From positions 558,001 through 622,000 of the forward strand of contig CAVRGW010000005.1 of assembly GCA_963720885.1 (NCBI GenBank): a stretch of 64,000 nucleotides of DNA. Reading direction: 5' to 3'. The translations under genes were made by a program, and so were the position numbers. Under the pieces are notes generated by a model. That model was not told the origin of the DNA, made no database searches, and was given only the letters and a program-made list of their open reading frames with translations. Shown piece after piece: positions 8,693 to 15,954 of this stretch. This DNA comes from DATLLN01 sp963720885 (GTDB lineage: Bacteria > Actinomycetota > Thermoleophilia > Gaiellales > JAICJC01). Numbering within the stretch: the first letter of the stretch is position 1; each line of letters begins with the position of its first letter.

Positions 8693-9061
8693 ATGACGAT
8701 GGACGTACTCGCCGTGTGCCCGCGCGGGCACGTCTACGCCGCTGGGATGCCTTCCGAGTTCTACGACGAGAAGTCCGACTGGGGGCAGCCGGTCGAGAAA
8801 CCCTGCCCGAAGTGCAAGCGACGGGGCAGCGTCCCCGTGCCGTCCGGCAAAGTCCTCCTGATCGCCGGGCTCTCGGAAGCGGATCGGTCGCGGGTGATGG
8901 CGATCGTCGCGGATTCGCCCGACGATGAAATCTTCGCCCGGAACCTGCGGGAGGCCCTACCGGCCGTTGCGGCCAACATCGACTGGTTCCTGCGGCACCC
9001 GATGACCCGCACCGTGGTATCGGCGCTGATCCGCCGAGACAGCGTCCCGGACGTCCTGTAG
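8693..9061 (+). CDS. Hypothetical protein with zinc-ribbon-like N-terminus
   Basis: I do not recognise this 122-residue protein. The first half has Cys9-x3-His13 (VCPRGHVY) and a later CPKC pair, which together could bind one zinc. The second half is a helical segment with acidic character (SPDDEIFARNLREALPAV) and no known motif. A TACCGT hexamer (8681-8686) lies exactly 6 nt before the ATG, so it is probably a leaderless gene. A dispersed palindromic element follows 15 bp after the stop. Confidence 0.6.
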   Translation: MTMDVLAVCPRGHVYAAGMPSEFYDEKSDWGQPVEKPCPKCKRRGSVPVPSGKVLLIAGLSEADRSRVMAIVADSPDDEIFARNLREALPAVAANIDWFLRHPMTRTVVSALIRRDSVPDVL

Positions 9062-9076
9062 CCGACCGCAAGCGCC

Positions 9077-9109
9077 GTGTAACAACGGGGTCAGACCCCG
9101 TTGTTACAC
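9077..9109. repeat. Dispersed palindrome, copy 1
   Basis: A perfect palindrome: a 16-bp stem around a single central A, core GGGGTC-A-GACCCC, outer arms GTGTAACAAC/GTTGTTACAC. It lies between the convergent genes ending at 9061 and 9133 and could also end transcription in both directions. Four more copies with the same core are at 14882, 46459, 63825 and 63907. Confidence 0.9.
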
Positions 9110-9132
9110 CAGCGCGCCCCCCAGGCGGACGT

Positions 9133-10146
9133 CTACTTGGTCAGGACGACCGTGCTCGCGAGGTTCTGGCTCCCGTTCGGGTTCCAGGCGCCCGTCTGGT
9201 CGCCGGCCGTCGCCGGATCCTCGAGCCCGACGAACACGCCGGTCACCGTCTTGCCGTTGGCCGAGTAGCCCGGCGGCCCGGTGATGACGAACCAGGCGAA
9301 GCCGATCACGCGCACCTGACCGGATCCATTCAGCCAGTTGGTGCCGCCGTTTGGGTCCTCGACGATCGGAATCAGCACCAGCTGCTTGCTCGACGAGTCG
9401 AGCACCCTGGCATGCGCCGGGTCGCTGTAGTCGACGATCTGGTTGAGCGGCTTCCAGTTGGTGATCCGCGTGTCGATGCCCTGACGCGTCGGGCCGGCAT
9501 TCTGACCCGGCTTGACGTCGATCATCTCCTGGAGGCTGATCGGGCAGGCGTTCAGGGCGCCGCTGATCTCGTCGCGATACGGGCTGGCGCCGTTGGGCAC
9601 CGGGCAGTTCACGTTGTTGACGTACGGCAGCGACAACGCGCCGTTGTTCGACGAACTGTTGTCTGTGTAGATCTCGTATGGCTGGCCCGGCGTGAAGCTG
9701 TTCCTCATCACGCCCCACGGCATGATGTCGTGGTTGCTGGTGACGGTCGAGTATGACTGCACCGTCGCCTGCGCGGACGCCGTGATCGGCACGGTGTCGA
9801 TACCGAAGATCGTCGTGAAGAACGACCTCGACTCGCGCGTGATCGAGACCGTCACCGAGTCGTGCGCCGTCTGGTTCGTGGTGTTGGTGTACGTGGGCGA
9901 GTCGCCTGCCATCGCGTTCTTGGCGAAGTTCGACGACGCGGCGGTCATCGCGCTCGACCACCCGACCGGCAGCTCGGAGGCGCCGGCGAGTGCCGACGCA
10001 TCGGCCTCGGCCTGCACGGCCTGCTTTTCCTGGTACCAGTGCCCCACATCGATCGCCAGCCCGGCCATGCCGAGCACCGCGAACATGAAGAGGACGAAGA
10101 CCACGAGGGTCTGCCCACCCTCGCCCGAGCGCGTGATGCGCGTCAT
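9133..10146 (-). CDS. TadG-like surface/pilus-associated protein (paralog A)
   Basis: A 337-residue protein. The N-terminus is a Tad-type anchor: GGQTLVVFVLFMFAVLGMAG, then IDVGHWYQEKQAVQAEADAS, as in TadE/TadG Flp-pilus minor proteins. The long remainder is probably extracytoplasmic. It has no von Willebrand A metal site that I can see, but shares blocks with the protein at 12625-13659 (NNGALSL, GVM followed by a GTSYTIY-like stretch, VIGFAWFVITG). Its ATG overlaps the stop of the preceding gene (ATGA), so it is the last gene of the sigma-factor operon. No tad ATPase or prepilin gene is in the window, so a full Flp pilus cannot be claimed. Confidence 0.78.
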   Translation of the reverse strand: MTRITRSGEGGQTLVVFVLFMFAVLGMAGLAIDVGHWYQEKQAVQAEADASALAGASELPVGWSSAMTAASSNFAKNAMAGDSPTYTNTTNQTAHDSVTVSITRESRSFFTTIFGIDTVPITASAQATVQSYSTVTSNHDIMPWGVMRNSFTPGQPYEIYTDNSSSNNGALSLPYVNNVNCPVPNGASPYRDEISGALNACPISLQEMIDVKPGQNAGPTRQGIDTRITNWKPLNQIVDYSDPAHARVLDSSSKQLVLIPIVEDPNGGTNWLNGSGQVRVIGFAWFVITGPPGYSANGKTVTGVFVGLEDPATAGDQTGAWNPNGSQNLASTVVLTK

Positions 10147-10916
10147 TCCTGCTTCCCTGCCTTCCCGGAGTTGCCGTTCGCCTCGCCCTGGCCACCGCCG
10201 CTGTGAGCGTGCGCGGCGGACTGGCCGCGGGTGGCACCGTTCCCGGCACCGCCGGAGGGTTGATGCGTGGGCGTCGTCGTTGTTGCGGGCGGCTGCCCTG
10301 CGTGGCTCTTCCCGTCGCTGGCGACGGTCGAGACCCCCTCGCCCTTCTCCCGGCCGGTCAGGCCATCGGTGTGGGCGACTGAGGAGACGGCCTTGCCGTG
10401 CTGGTTGCGCGGGGCGTGATGACGCTGTGACTGAGCGCCTGCCACCGCCTGATGCCGCCCGCGGTCGGCCGCGGCACCTGCTGGCGATGCGGACGGCCCG
10501 CGCACCGGCGAAGGATGAGCGCGATGGTTGGTCGACCCGGAGCCGACGCCGGCCAGCACCTTGGCGGCAAGCCGCTCCACGGCCTGCGGATGTGTGGCAG
10601 CGGCAGCGGAGCCGACGGCGATCGTCAGCGTCGCGGCGACGAACACGGCCGCAACCGATCCGTGCCGCCGGCCCTGCCGGACGTGCCCACCCTGATTCGA
10701 CTCATCGGCGCACCGCAGCCGCTCGATGACGGCAGCCATGTTCGCCACCGTGCGGCGTGCGGTGAGCTCGACGAGTTGCTCTCCAAGGGCCGCGGCGTCG
10801 AGCAAGCGCACCACATGAACCCAGCCGGGAGGCGAGTCGTCCGGTGCGACGACGCCGGCAAGGATCCGGTCTGCGGTATGAGGGTCAAGCTCGACGTGCG
10901 GCATCTCATACTGCAC
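10143..10916 (-). CDS. Putative anti-sigma-like membrane protein 2
   Basis: A 257-residue protein with the GTG start at 10916 (an ATG at 10904 is also possible). The N-terminal MPHVELDPHTADRILAGVVA and PPGWVHVVRLLDAA match the same block in the product of the gene upstream, a pattern like the sigma-binding end of actinobacterial anti-sigma factors. One membrane segment follows at about residues 88-108 (VAAVFVAATLTIAVGSAAAA). The rest is disordered and rich in Gly, Ser, His and Ala. It has no HxxxCxxC zinc motif. It overlaps the TadG-like gene by ATGA and lies 44 bp after its paralog. The anti-sigma role is inferred from layout and position next to the sigma gene. Confidence 0.6.
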   Translation of the reverse strand: MQYEMPHVELDPHTADRILAGVVAPDDSPPGWVHVVRLLDAAALGEQLVELTARRTVANMAAVIERLRCADESNQGGHVRQGRRHGSVAAVFVAATLTIAVGSAAAATHPQAVERLAAKVLAGVGSGSTNHRAHPSPVRGPSASPAGAAADRGRHQAVAGAQSQRHHAPRNQHGKAVSSVAHTDGLTGREKGEGVSTVASDGKSHAGQPPATTTTPTHQPSGGAGNGATRGQSAAHAHSGGGQGEANGNSGKAGKQE

Positions 10917-10960
10917 ATCGCGCTAGCCCCGGTTTGCGTTACACCGGATGTGCGCGGACG

Positions 10961-11920
10961 TCAACCCGTGGGCTGGGAGGGCGGCGTCGAGCCGTTGCCC
11001 TTGGCCTTGCCGTTCCCGTTGCCCTGCGGCTGTCCGCCGGCGGTGCCGCCGCCGTTTGCCTGGCCCTGCCCCTGCCCCTGCCCCTGGCCCTGGCCCTGGC
11101 CCTGGCCCTGGCCTTGACCCTGGCCTTGGCCGGCACCGTTCCCGTTCGCCTGGCCGTTGCCGTTCCCGTTGCCGAGTCCGTTGGCCTGGCCGTTGCCGTT
11201 GTTGTTGCCCTGGCCGGCGCCGGGCGGCGTCGGCTTCGTCTTGTTCTTGCCGAGCGCCTTGCCGTCGCCTGGAGTGGTCGAGCCGCCGCCGTCCGTGGTC
11301 TGGCCGTCGCCGGCACCGCCTGCGCCAGAGCCTCGCGCCGAACCGGCACCGCCGTTGGCACCCTTCGCCTTGCCCTGGCCCGGCTTCGTCCCCGCGTTGC
11401 CATGCTCGCCGCCGCCTCCGGCCCTGTGCTTGCCGTTGGAACCGTTCGACCCGCCGCTCGGCGAGCCGCCGGCGTTCCCGGCACCGCCGCCTTGCTGATC
11501 GTCCGCCGGGCCGCCAGAGGATCCGGGCACCGAGACACCGACATGATGCAGCGCCTTGGACACGACGTCCTGTGCCGGGCCGGGCAGCGCGCCGGCGACC
11601 GCGAGACCAGCGGTCGCGGTGAACACCGTCATGGCGCAGACCAGGGCGATGGCCGTTCGGCGGGGGAACCGTACGCCTCCGACGCGCGCCGTGCGCGGCG
11701 TCTGCATCGCCGCGGCCATCGCCGCGGCCGCGCGCCACTCGTCGAACCCCTCGATCTCGGCGGTGTGGTCGATCGCCGCCGCCTGCAGCAGCTGGACGAC
11801 GGACTCGAAGCCCGGCGGCGCATCGGCGGCCTCGACGGCGCCCGACAGGATGCGGTCGGCCGTGTCGAGATCGAGCTCGATCGGCGTCATGTCGCGCTCG
11901 TTGTCGTGCCAGTCGCTCAT
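10961..11920 (-). CDS. Putative anti-sigma-like membrane protein 1 with Gly/Gln/Asn-rich tail
   Basis: A 319-residue protein. The first ~85 residues are cytoplasmic (LDLDTADRILSGAVEAADAPP, then GFESVVQLLQAA). One membrane segment follows at about 86-108 (TAIALVCAMTVFTATAGLAVAGA). About 210 residues then consist almost only of G, N, Q, S, A, P and K, ending in (GQ)12 and NGNGKAKGNG stretches. Its ATG overlaps the stop of the sigma-factor gene (ATGA), which favours a sigma/anti-sigma pair. The charged, glycine-rich outer tail could act in the wall as a sensor or spacer; that is inference. No zinc anti-sigma motif is present. Confidence 0.65.
   Translation of the reverse strand: MSDWHDNERDMTPIELDLDTADRILSGAVEAADAPPGFESVVQLLQAAAIDHTAEIEGFDEWRAAAAMAAAMQTPRTARVGGVRFPRRTAIALVCAMTVFTATAGLAVAGALPGPAQDVVSKALHHVGVSVPGSSGGPADDQQGGGAGNAGGSPSGGSNGSNGKHRAGGGGEHGNAGTKPGQGKAKGANGGAGSARGSGAGGAGDGQTTDGGGSTTPGDGKALGKNKTKPTPPGAGQGNNNGNGQANGLGNGNGNGQANGNGAGQGQGQGQGQGQGQGQGQGQGQGQANGGGTAGGQPQGNGNGKAKGNGSTPPSQPTG
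11060..11131 (-). repeat. Hexanucleotide repeat, 12 units, encoding (GQ)12
   Basis: Twelve in-frame 6-bp units (CTGGCC, CTGCCC and variants on the plus strand) encode Gly-Gln dipeptides in the tail of the anti-sigma-like protein. The unit keeps frame, so slippage would change length but not disrupt the gene. Confidence 0.95.
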
Positions 11921-12486
11921 CGCTCCACCCGTTCCGCCTGCCGCGCCAGCTGGGTCAGCGCACGGTGCTGAATCACGCGGATGTTGCCCGGGGTCTTCCC
12001 CAAGATCGACGCCACGTCCTCGGCACTGAGCCCGCCGACCACTCGAAGCAACACGACCTCCGCCTGTTCCGGTGAGAGCTCCATGATCCGCCGAACCGCG
12101 GCGGCAGAATCGATCCGTCCCAGAGCCTCCGCCTGGGTATCGGCAGCGGGATCGCTCCGCTCCAGCCGCGAGCCGTCCGTCGGGTCGGTCCGGCGGCGGG
12201 TGATCCGGCGCTGATCGTCCAGCAGCCGGCGGCGGGCGATCGTGAACAGCCACCGGCGAAAGTCGGGTTCGCCGCCCTTGAACCGGTCGAGCCCGCCGGC
12301 GACGTCCAGCCACGTTTCCGAGGCCAGATCGTCCGCGGCGTCGAGTGCATTGGCGCGCAGGTACCGGACCAGCGAAGGCTGGTAGAAGCGATACATCTCG
12401 CCCAGCGCCGTGACGTCGCCGACACGCGCAGCCGAGAGCACCTCGTCGAAGGCACGGGGCTCCACTGTCTCATTTAGCTTCCCCAT
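11917..12486 (-). CDS. ECF-like RNA polymerase sigma factor
   Basis: A 189-residue sigma-70-family protein with only regions 2 and 4. Region 2 runs over about residues 28-90 (YRFYQPSLVRYL, then FRRWLFTIARRRLLDDQRR). Region 4 is about 130-185 (IMELSPEQAEVVLLRVVGGL, then the helix-turn-helix GKTPGNIRVIQHRAL). It should direct polymerase to a small regulon and be held by a partner. The two genes downstream, overlapping or close, encode candidate partners. The ATG at 12486 has no strong ribosome site. A good -35/-10 pair lies 38-65 bp upstream. Confidence 0.88.
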   Translation of the reverse strand: MGKLNETVEPRAFDEVLSAARVGDVTALGEMYRFYQPSLVRYLRANALDAADDLASETWLDVAGGLDRFKGGEPDFRRWLFTIARRRLLDDQRRITRRRTDPTDGSRLERSDPAADTQAEALGRIDSAAAVRRIMELSPEQAEVVLLRVVGGLSAEDVASILGKTPGNIRVIQHRALTQLARQAERVER

Positions 12487-12523
12487 CGCACCAATGTCCA
12501 GCCCGGATGTTGGTGCTCACTTG

Positions 12524-12551
12524 ATTATCTGAACTTTGAATCAGTAATCAA
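12524..12551 (-). promoter_or_regulatory. Promoter of the sigma-factor operon within a dyad
   Basis: Read on the minus strand: TTGATT (12551-12546), 16 nt, GATAAT (12529-12524), placing the start of transcription near 12517, about 30 nt before the sigma gene. The element is close to symmetric: TTGATTA (12521-12527) and TAATCAA (12545-12551) form an inverted repeat with a 17-nt spacer. A weaker plus-strand promoter for the divergent TadG-like gene could overlap it. Confidence 0.6.
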
Positions 12552-12589
12552 CACCCGATCGGGTGACGTCGATGGCACCCTCCCGGGTG
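12552..12589. promoter_or_regulatory. Two CACCC-N4-GGGTG dyads, candidate operator
   Basis: Two 14-bp inverted repeats with identical half-sites, CACCC-gatc-GGGTG (12552-12565, fully palindromic) and CACCC-tccc-GGGTG (12576-12589). They start 24 bp apart, just upstream of the sigma promoter and 35 bp before the divergent TadG-like gene. This looks like a paired operator for a dimeric regulator; which one is unknown. Confidence 0.55.
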
Positions 12590-12624
12590 GTCCGTGATCG
12601 AACGCCACGACCGACGTCCTTTGT

Positions 12625-13659
12625 ATGAGGCGAGCGGCCACTGGGCGTCGCGAGCACGGCCAGGTGCTCGCAATCATCATCCTGTTCATGGTGTCGCTGC
12701 TCGGGGCCGCCGCGCTGGTGATCGACCTGGGCAACGCGTACTACCAGCGGCAGTCGCTGCGCGCGGCAGCCGACGCCGGGGCGCTCGCGGGCGCGGCCAA
12801 CCTCCCCGCATCGCAGTCCGCGGCCTTGAGCGCCGCCAACACCCAGTTCGACAAGAACGCCAAGGGCGGGGACACACGAGGCAGCACTGTCACCCAGAAC
12901 CTCGCTGCGGGTGATTCGGTGACCGTCACCGCAACTCGCGAGACGCCGAGCTTCTTCGCCCGGATCTTCGGCCACAACAGCACCACCATCACGGTGACGG
13001 CGCGGGCCACGATCGAGTCGTACACCACCTATGCCAGCACCGGGAACGTTATGCCGTTCGGCGTCATGAAAGGCACCTACAACCCCGGGACGTCGTACAC
13101 GATCTACGGCGACGGCAGCTCGTCCAACAACGGCGCGCTGTCGCTCGACATCAAGTCGGGGAGCAGCTGCAACGGCGCGAACGGCGCAAACGACCTGCGT
13201 AACACGATCAACGGCAGCTCGATCGCGTGTCCGGTGTCCGTCGGCCAGACCGTCGACACCAAGCCGGGCAACAATACCGGCCCTGTTGCCCAGGGCCTGA
13301 ACTCACGGATGTCGTCAGGTTGGAAGACGTTCAGCCAGATCGTGCAGCTCGGCGCGAACGGGCAGTACACGGTGCTCGACCCGAACTCGCCGCAGCTCGT
13401 CGTCGTCCCGATCGTGACCAACCTGGCCGGCGGCACCACCTGGCCGAACGGCTCCAGCCAGGTGCGCGTGGTCGGTTTCGCCTACTTCGTGATCACCGGG
13501 TGCGGCAGCCCCTCCATCCAGGGAAACTGCAAGAACTCCGACGGCAAGTACGTCAACGGCACGTTCGTCGGCCTGGTCGATTCCGCGACGGCGGGGTCGA
13601 GCACGGGCGCCTGGGACCCCACGTCCTCGACGGCGTCCACTGTTCAACTGACCGGCTGA
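12625..13659 (+). CDS. TadG-like surface/pilus-associated protein (paralog B)
   Basis: A 344-residue paralog of the protein at 9133-10146. It has the N-terminal Tad anchor HGQVLAIIILFMVSLLGAAA, then IDLGNAYYQRQSLRAAADAG. The outer part shares VMPFGVM, SSSNNGALSL, a GPVAQGL/SRM stretch and VVGFAYFVITG with paralog A. It has three to four cysteines in the outer half (SSCNGAN, IACPVS, GCGSPSIQGNCKN) that could form disulphides; paralog A has two. It is transcribed away from the sigma operon, from the shared 138-bp intergenic region. Its cellular role is unknown. Confidence 0.78.
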   Translation: MRRAATGRREHGQVLAIIILFMVSLLGAAALVIDLGNAYYQRQSLRAAADAGALAGAANLPASQSAALSAANTQFDKNAKGGDTRGSTVTQNLAAGDSVTVTATRETPSFFARIFGHNSTTITVTARATIESYTTYASTGNVMPFGVMKGTYNPGTSYTIYGDGSSSNNGALSLDIKSGSSCNGANGANDLRNTINGSSIACPVSVGQTVDTKPGNNTGPVAQGLNSRMSSGWKTFSQIVQLGANGQYTVLDPNSPQLVVVPIVTNLAGGTTWPNGSSQVRVVGFAYFVITGCGSPSIQGNCKNSDGKYVNGTFVGLVDSATAGSSTGAWDPTSSTASTVQLTG

Positions 13660-13677
13660 ACCGGTACCCTGTCGTGG

Positions 13678-14280
13678 ATGGTCAGAGCGGTGACCTCACG
13701 ACGGGACGACCGCCGAATGCAGTTCCTGGACGCCGCCGTTCGCGTCATCGCCCGCGTGGGCGCGCGCTCGATGCGCGTCGAGGACGTCGCACGCGAGGCG
13801 GGCGTCTCGACGCCGCTGGTCTACTACTACTTCGACGGCCGCCATCAGCTGCTGACCGAGGCGTTTCGCCACGCGAACGACTCGCTGCTCAACGCCGAGC
13901 CCGTGGACGAGTCAGGCGACGGTCGCACGCAAATCATCCGCTACCTGCTGTCGGAGATCGACGGCGACGAGCAGAGCACCACCACCTGGGCGTTCTGGAG
14001 CGAGCTCGCTGCCAGCGCGGTGTTCGACGAGTCCCTGCGCAAGCCGATCAACGACGGCTACGAGAGCTGGGTCGACCGGGTTTCGCTGATGATCGAGGCG
14101 GGGCAGCGCGACGGATCGGTGGATCCCGCGCTGGAGCCGAGGGCGACCGCCGAAACGCTGACGGCACTGATGGACGGAATCGGCTCGCGCTTCATGCTCG
14201 GCGGCCTGGACGACGAGCGGGCCAAGCGTCTGGCTCGGGCCGCCATCGCGAACCTGCTGGGCGACCGACCGGCAGCCTGA
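13678..14280 (+). CDS. TetR-family transcriptional regulator
   Basis: A 200-residue repressor-type protein. The N-terminal helix-turn-helix is clear (AAVRVIARVGARSMRVEDVA, then REAGVSTPLVYYYFDGR), followed by an all-helical ligand/dimer domain. It is strongly similar across its length to the TetR at 42939-43604 (shared VYYYF, AFRHAN, WSELA, VFDESLR, PIN-GY, MDG). A TACCCT hexamer lies 7 nt before the ATG, suggesting leaderless expression rather than co-transcription with the TadG-like gene 18 bp upstream. The CACCC-N4-GGGTG dyads at 12552 are a possible target, unproven. Confidence 0.9.
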   Translation: MVRAVTSRRDDRRMQFLDAAVRVIARVGARSMRVEDVAREAGVSTPLVYYYFDGRHQLLTEAFRHANDSLLNAEPVDESGDGRTQIIRYLLSEIDGDEQSTTTWAFWSELAASAVFDESLRKPINDGYESWVDRVSLMIEAGQRDGSVDPALEPRATAETLTALMDGIGSRFMLGGLDDERAKRLARAAIANLLGDRPAA

Positions 14281-14365
14281 CGCCGCCGGTCGGGGTTGAC
14301 GCTGTCCGCGGCACCCGTATCGTCGAAGAGCAGCCGCCGAACCCCAATCAGAGGGAGAACTGAGC

Positions 14366-14830
14366 ATGAGCAAGAAGCTCCGCATGCTCGCGGTTGCGGC
14401 CGTCCTGGCCTCCGCAGCTATCGCCACGCAGGCCCCGTCGGCCTCCGCGTGGGACTGCACCCCCGGCTACTGGAAGAACCACACCTCGGTGTGGCCCGGG
14501 ATGGCAACGTCCAAGACTGGCGTCACCATGAACCTCTCGCCGTCCACCCGTGTCGGCGACGTCTTCCCCGGCGCCAACGTGACCGCCAACTGGACGCTGC
14601 TCCAGGCACTGCAGGGCGGCGGCGGCACCGGCACCTCCGGCGCCGAGATCATCCTCGTCCGCGCGGCCACCGCTCGCCTGCTGAATGCGGCCTTCGATCA
14701 CGAGAAGGCGGCGCTCGACCGGATTCCGGCCGACACCAGCGCGGCGATCGCCGGCGGCGATCGTGCCACGATGATCGCCCTCGGCGCTCGCTACGACACC
14801 CTGAACAACGGGGTCTGCAAGGCCTCGTAG
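14366..14830 (+). CDS. Small secreted protein with CTPGYWKNH motif
   Basis: A 154-residue protein with a clean signal peptide (MSKKLRMLAVAAVLASAAIA, cleavage near SASA). Mature residues begin with DCTPGYWKNHTSVWPG. The CTPGYWKNH motif is known from many secreted proteins of unknown function. A second cysteine near the C-terminus (NGVCKAS) could pair with the first. AGAGGGAGA is a good ribosome site 9 nt before the ATG. A strong hairpin and a dispersed palindrome follow. I know no enzymatic activity for this motif. Confidence 0.7.
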   Translation: MSKKLRMLAVAAVLASAAIATQAPSASAWDCTPGYWKNHTSVWPGMATSKTGVTMNLSPSTRVGDVFPGANVTANWTLLQALQGGGGTGTSGAEIILVRAATARLLNAAFDHEKAALDRIPADTSAAIAGGDRATMIALGARYDTLNNGVCKAS

Positions 14831-14845
14831 CTCGTTTGCCCCACG

Positions 14846-14881
14846 GCGGGGCGCGGTCCCGTTGCCCAGACCGCGCCCCGC
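14846..14881 (+). terminator. 13-bp GC-rich hairpin after the CTPGYWKNH protein gene
   Basis: Arms GCGGGGCGCGGTC and GACCGCGCCCCGC are perfectly complementary with a 10-nt loop. The hairpin starts 16 nt after the stop codon. The dispersed palindrome that follows ends in a run of six T, so the two may work together as a terminator. Confidence 0.7.
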
Positions 14882-14912
14882 TGTAAAAACGGGGTCAGAC
14901 CCCGTTTTTTCA
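14882..14912. repeat. Dispersed palindrome, copy 2
   Basis: Core GGGGTC-A-GACCCC with arms AAAAAC/GTTTTT, extended by TG/CA after one T-T mismatch. It has the same core as copy 1, but the arms belong to the A/T-rich variant shared with copy 5. Confidence 0.9.
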
Positions 14913-15068
14913 CGCGCCGGCCGCTGACCGGTGCGCAAGCCGGGCTAGACCGGATCGCTCGGATCATGTTTGCGTTTCGTGATCGCTGGGAAACTGCCGA
15001 GCGCGCGCGATAGGATGCTCGCGCGCGGTTGGGTACGGAGAAACAGCGCCGCGTTCTTGGGGGTTTCC

Positions 15069-15950
15069 ATGTTCCGGTTGGGGCGTTCACATCGGATCGC
15101 CGCGGCATGCGTCGCGGCGGTTACAGCACTGCTGGTCGGCGCGTCGGCCGCCGGCGCCGGGGAGCGGTCACCGCTCTTCCGGCTTGCCGACGCGACGCAT
15201 GGAGCCGCGATCCACGCGTGGCCGGGCGGGCCGCTGGTCGAGCACCTGCCCGGGCGCTCGCCGCTCGGCTCGCCGACCTGGCTGTGGGTGATCGGACGCC
15301 CGCGACCCGACGGCTGGGGCCGGGTCGTCCTCCCCGTCCGCCCGAACGGCACGACCGGCTGGATCAAGTTGCGCCGGTATCACGTGGTGCGCACCCGCAC
15401 CTGGGTGATCGGCAACCTGACCAACCGCCAGGTGATCGTCATGCGCGGCCGGCACCAGGTCGCGCGGTTCCCGGCGGCGATCGGCGCGTCCGGCACGCCG
15501 ACGCCGACCGGCTCGTTCAGCGTCACCGACCGCGTCGACACCGGCAACCCCGCCGGGCCGTTCGGCTGGTACGCGTTCGGCCTGTCGGGACACCAGCCAA
15601 ACCTTCCGGCCGGCTGGGGCGGCGGCGACCAGCTCGCCATCCACGGGACGAACGCGCCGAGCTCGATCGGCCAGGCGGCATCCGCCGGATGCCTGCGCGT
15701 CTCACCCGGCGCCCTCTCCCGGCTGCGCAGCCTGGTGCGGCTGGGAACGCCGGTGGTGATCGCAAGGCGGGGCGGGCAGGCGTGGCAGACGGCGATGCGG
15801 ACGAGCGTCACACGGGCCCGGCCGCAGCCGGTGGTCGCCGAGGCCGAGCCGACCGACCTGCCGGCATGGGTGGCGACGCCGGACGACCCGGTGCCGCTGC
15901 CGTCCCCCGACGTCCAGCCCGCCGTGGCGGACACCGCGACGGTCGCCTGA
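15069..15950 (+). CDS. L,D-transpeptidase (YkuD fold), secreted
   Basis: A 293-residue enzyme that makes 3-3 peptidoglycan cross-links or attaches proteins to the wall. A signal peptide (IAAACVAAVTALLVGASAAG) is followed by an SH3-like region (HAWPGGPLVEHLPG, then GTTGWIKL) and the catalytic domain from about residue 115. The active-site signature is complete: LAIHGTNAPSSIGQAASAGC ending at Cys208, followed by LRVS. The tail is Pro/Ala-rich. The ATG at 15069 is preferred because the signal peptide follows at once; the open frame extends upstream to 14970. A paralog is at 34200-34958. Confidence 0.9.
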   Translation: MFRLGRSHRIAAACVAAVTALLVGASAAGAGERSPLFRLADATHGAAIHAWPGGPLVEHLPGRSPLGSPTWLWVIGRPRPDGWGRVVLPVRPNGTTGWIKLRRYHVVRTRTWVIGNLTNRQVIVMRGRHQVARFPAAIGASGTPTPTGSFSVTDRVDTGNPAGPFGWYAFGLSGHQPNLPAGWGGGDQLAIHGTNAPSSIGQAASAGCLRVSPGALSRLRSLVRLGTPVVIARRGGQAWQTAMRTSVTRARPQPVVAEAEPTDLPAWVATPDDPVPLPSPDVQPAVADTATVA

Positions 15951-15954
15951 TGCG

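Noticed and set aside
14988..15016. GGGAAAC...GATAGGAT as an ECF promoter of the L,D-transpeptidase
   Set aside because: Spacing and -10 match are too loose to separate it from chance; the ECF-type target here is unknown.
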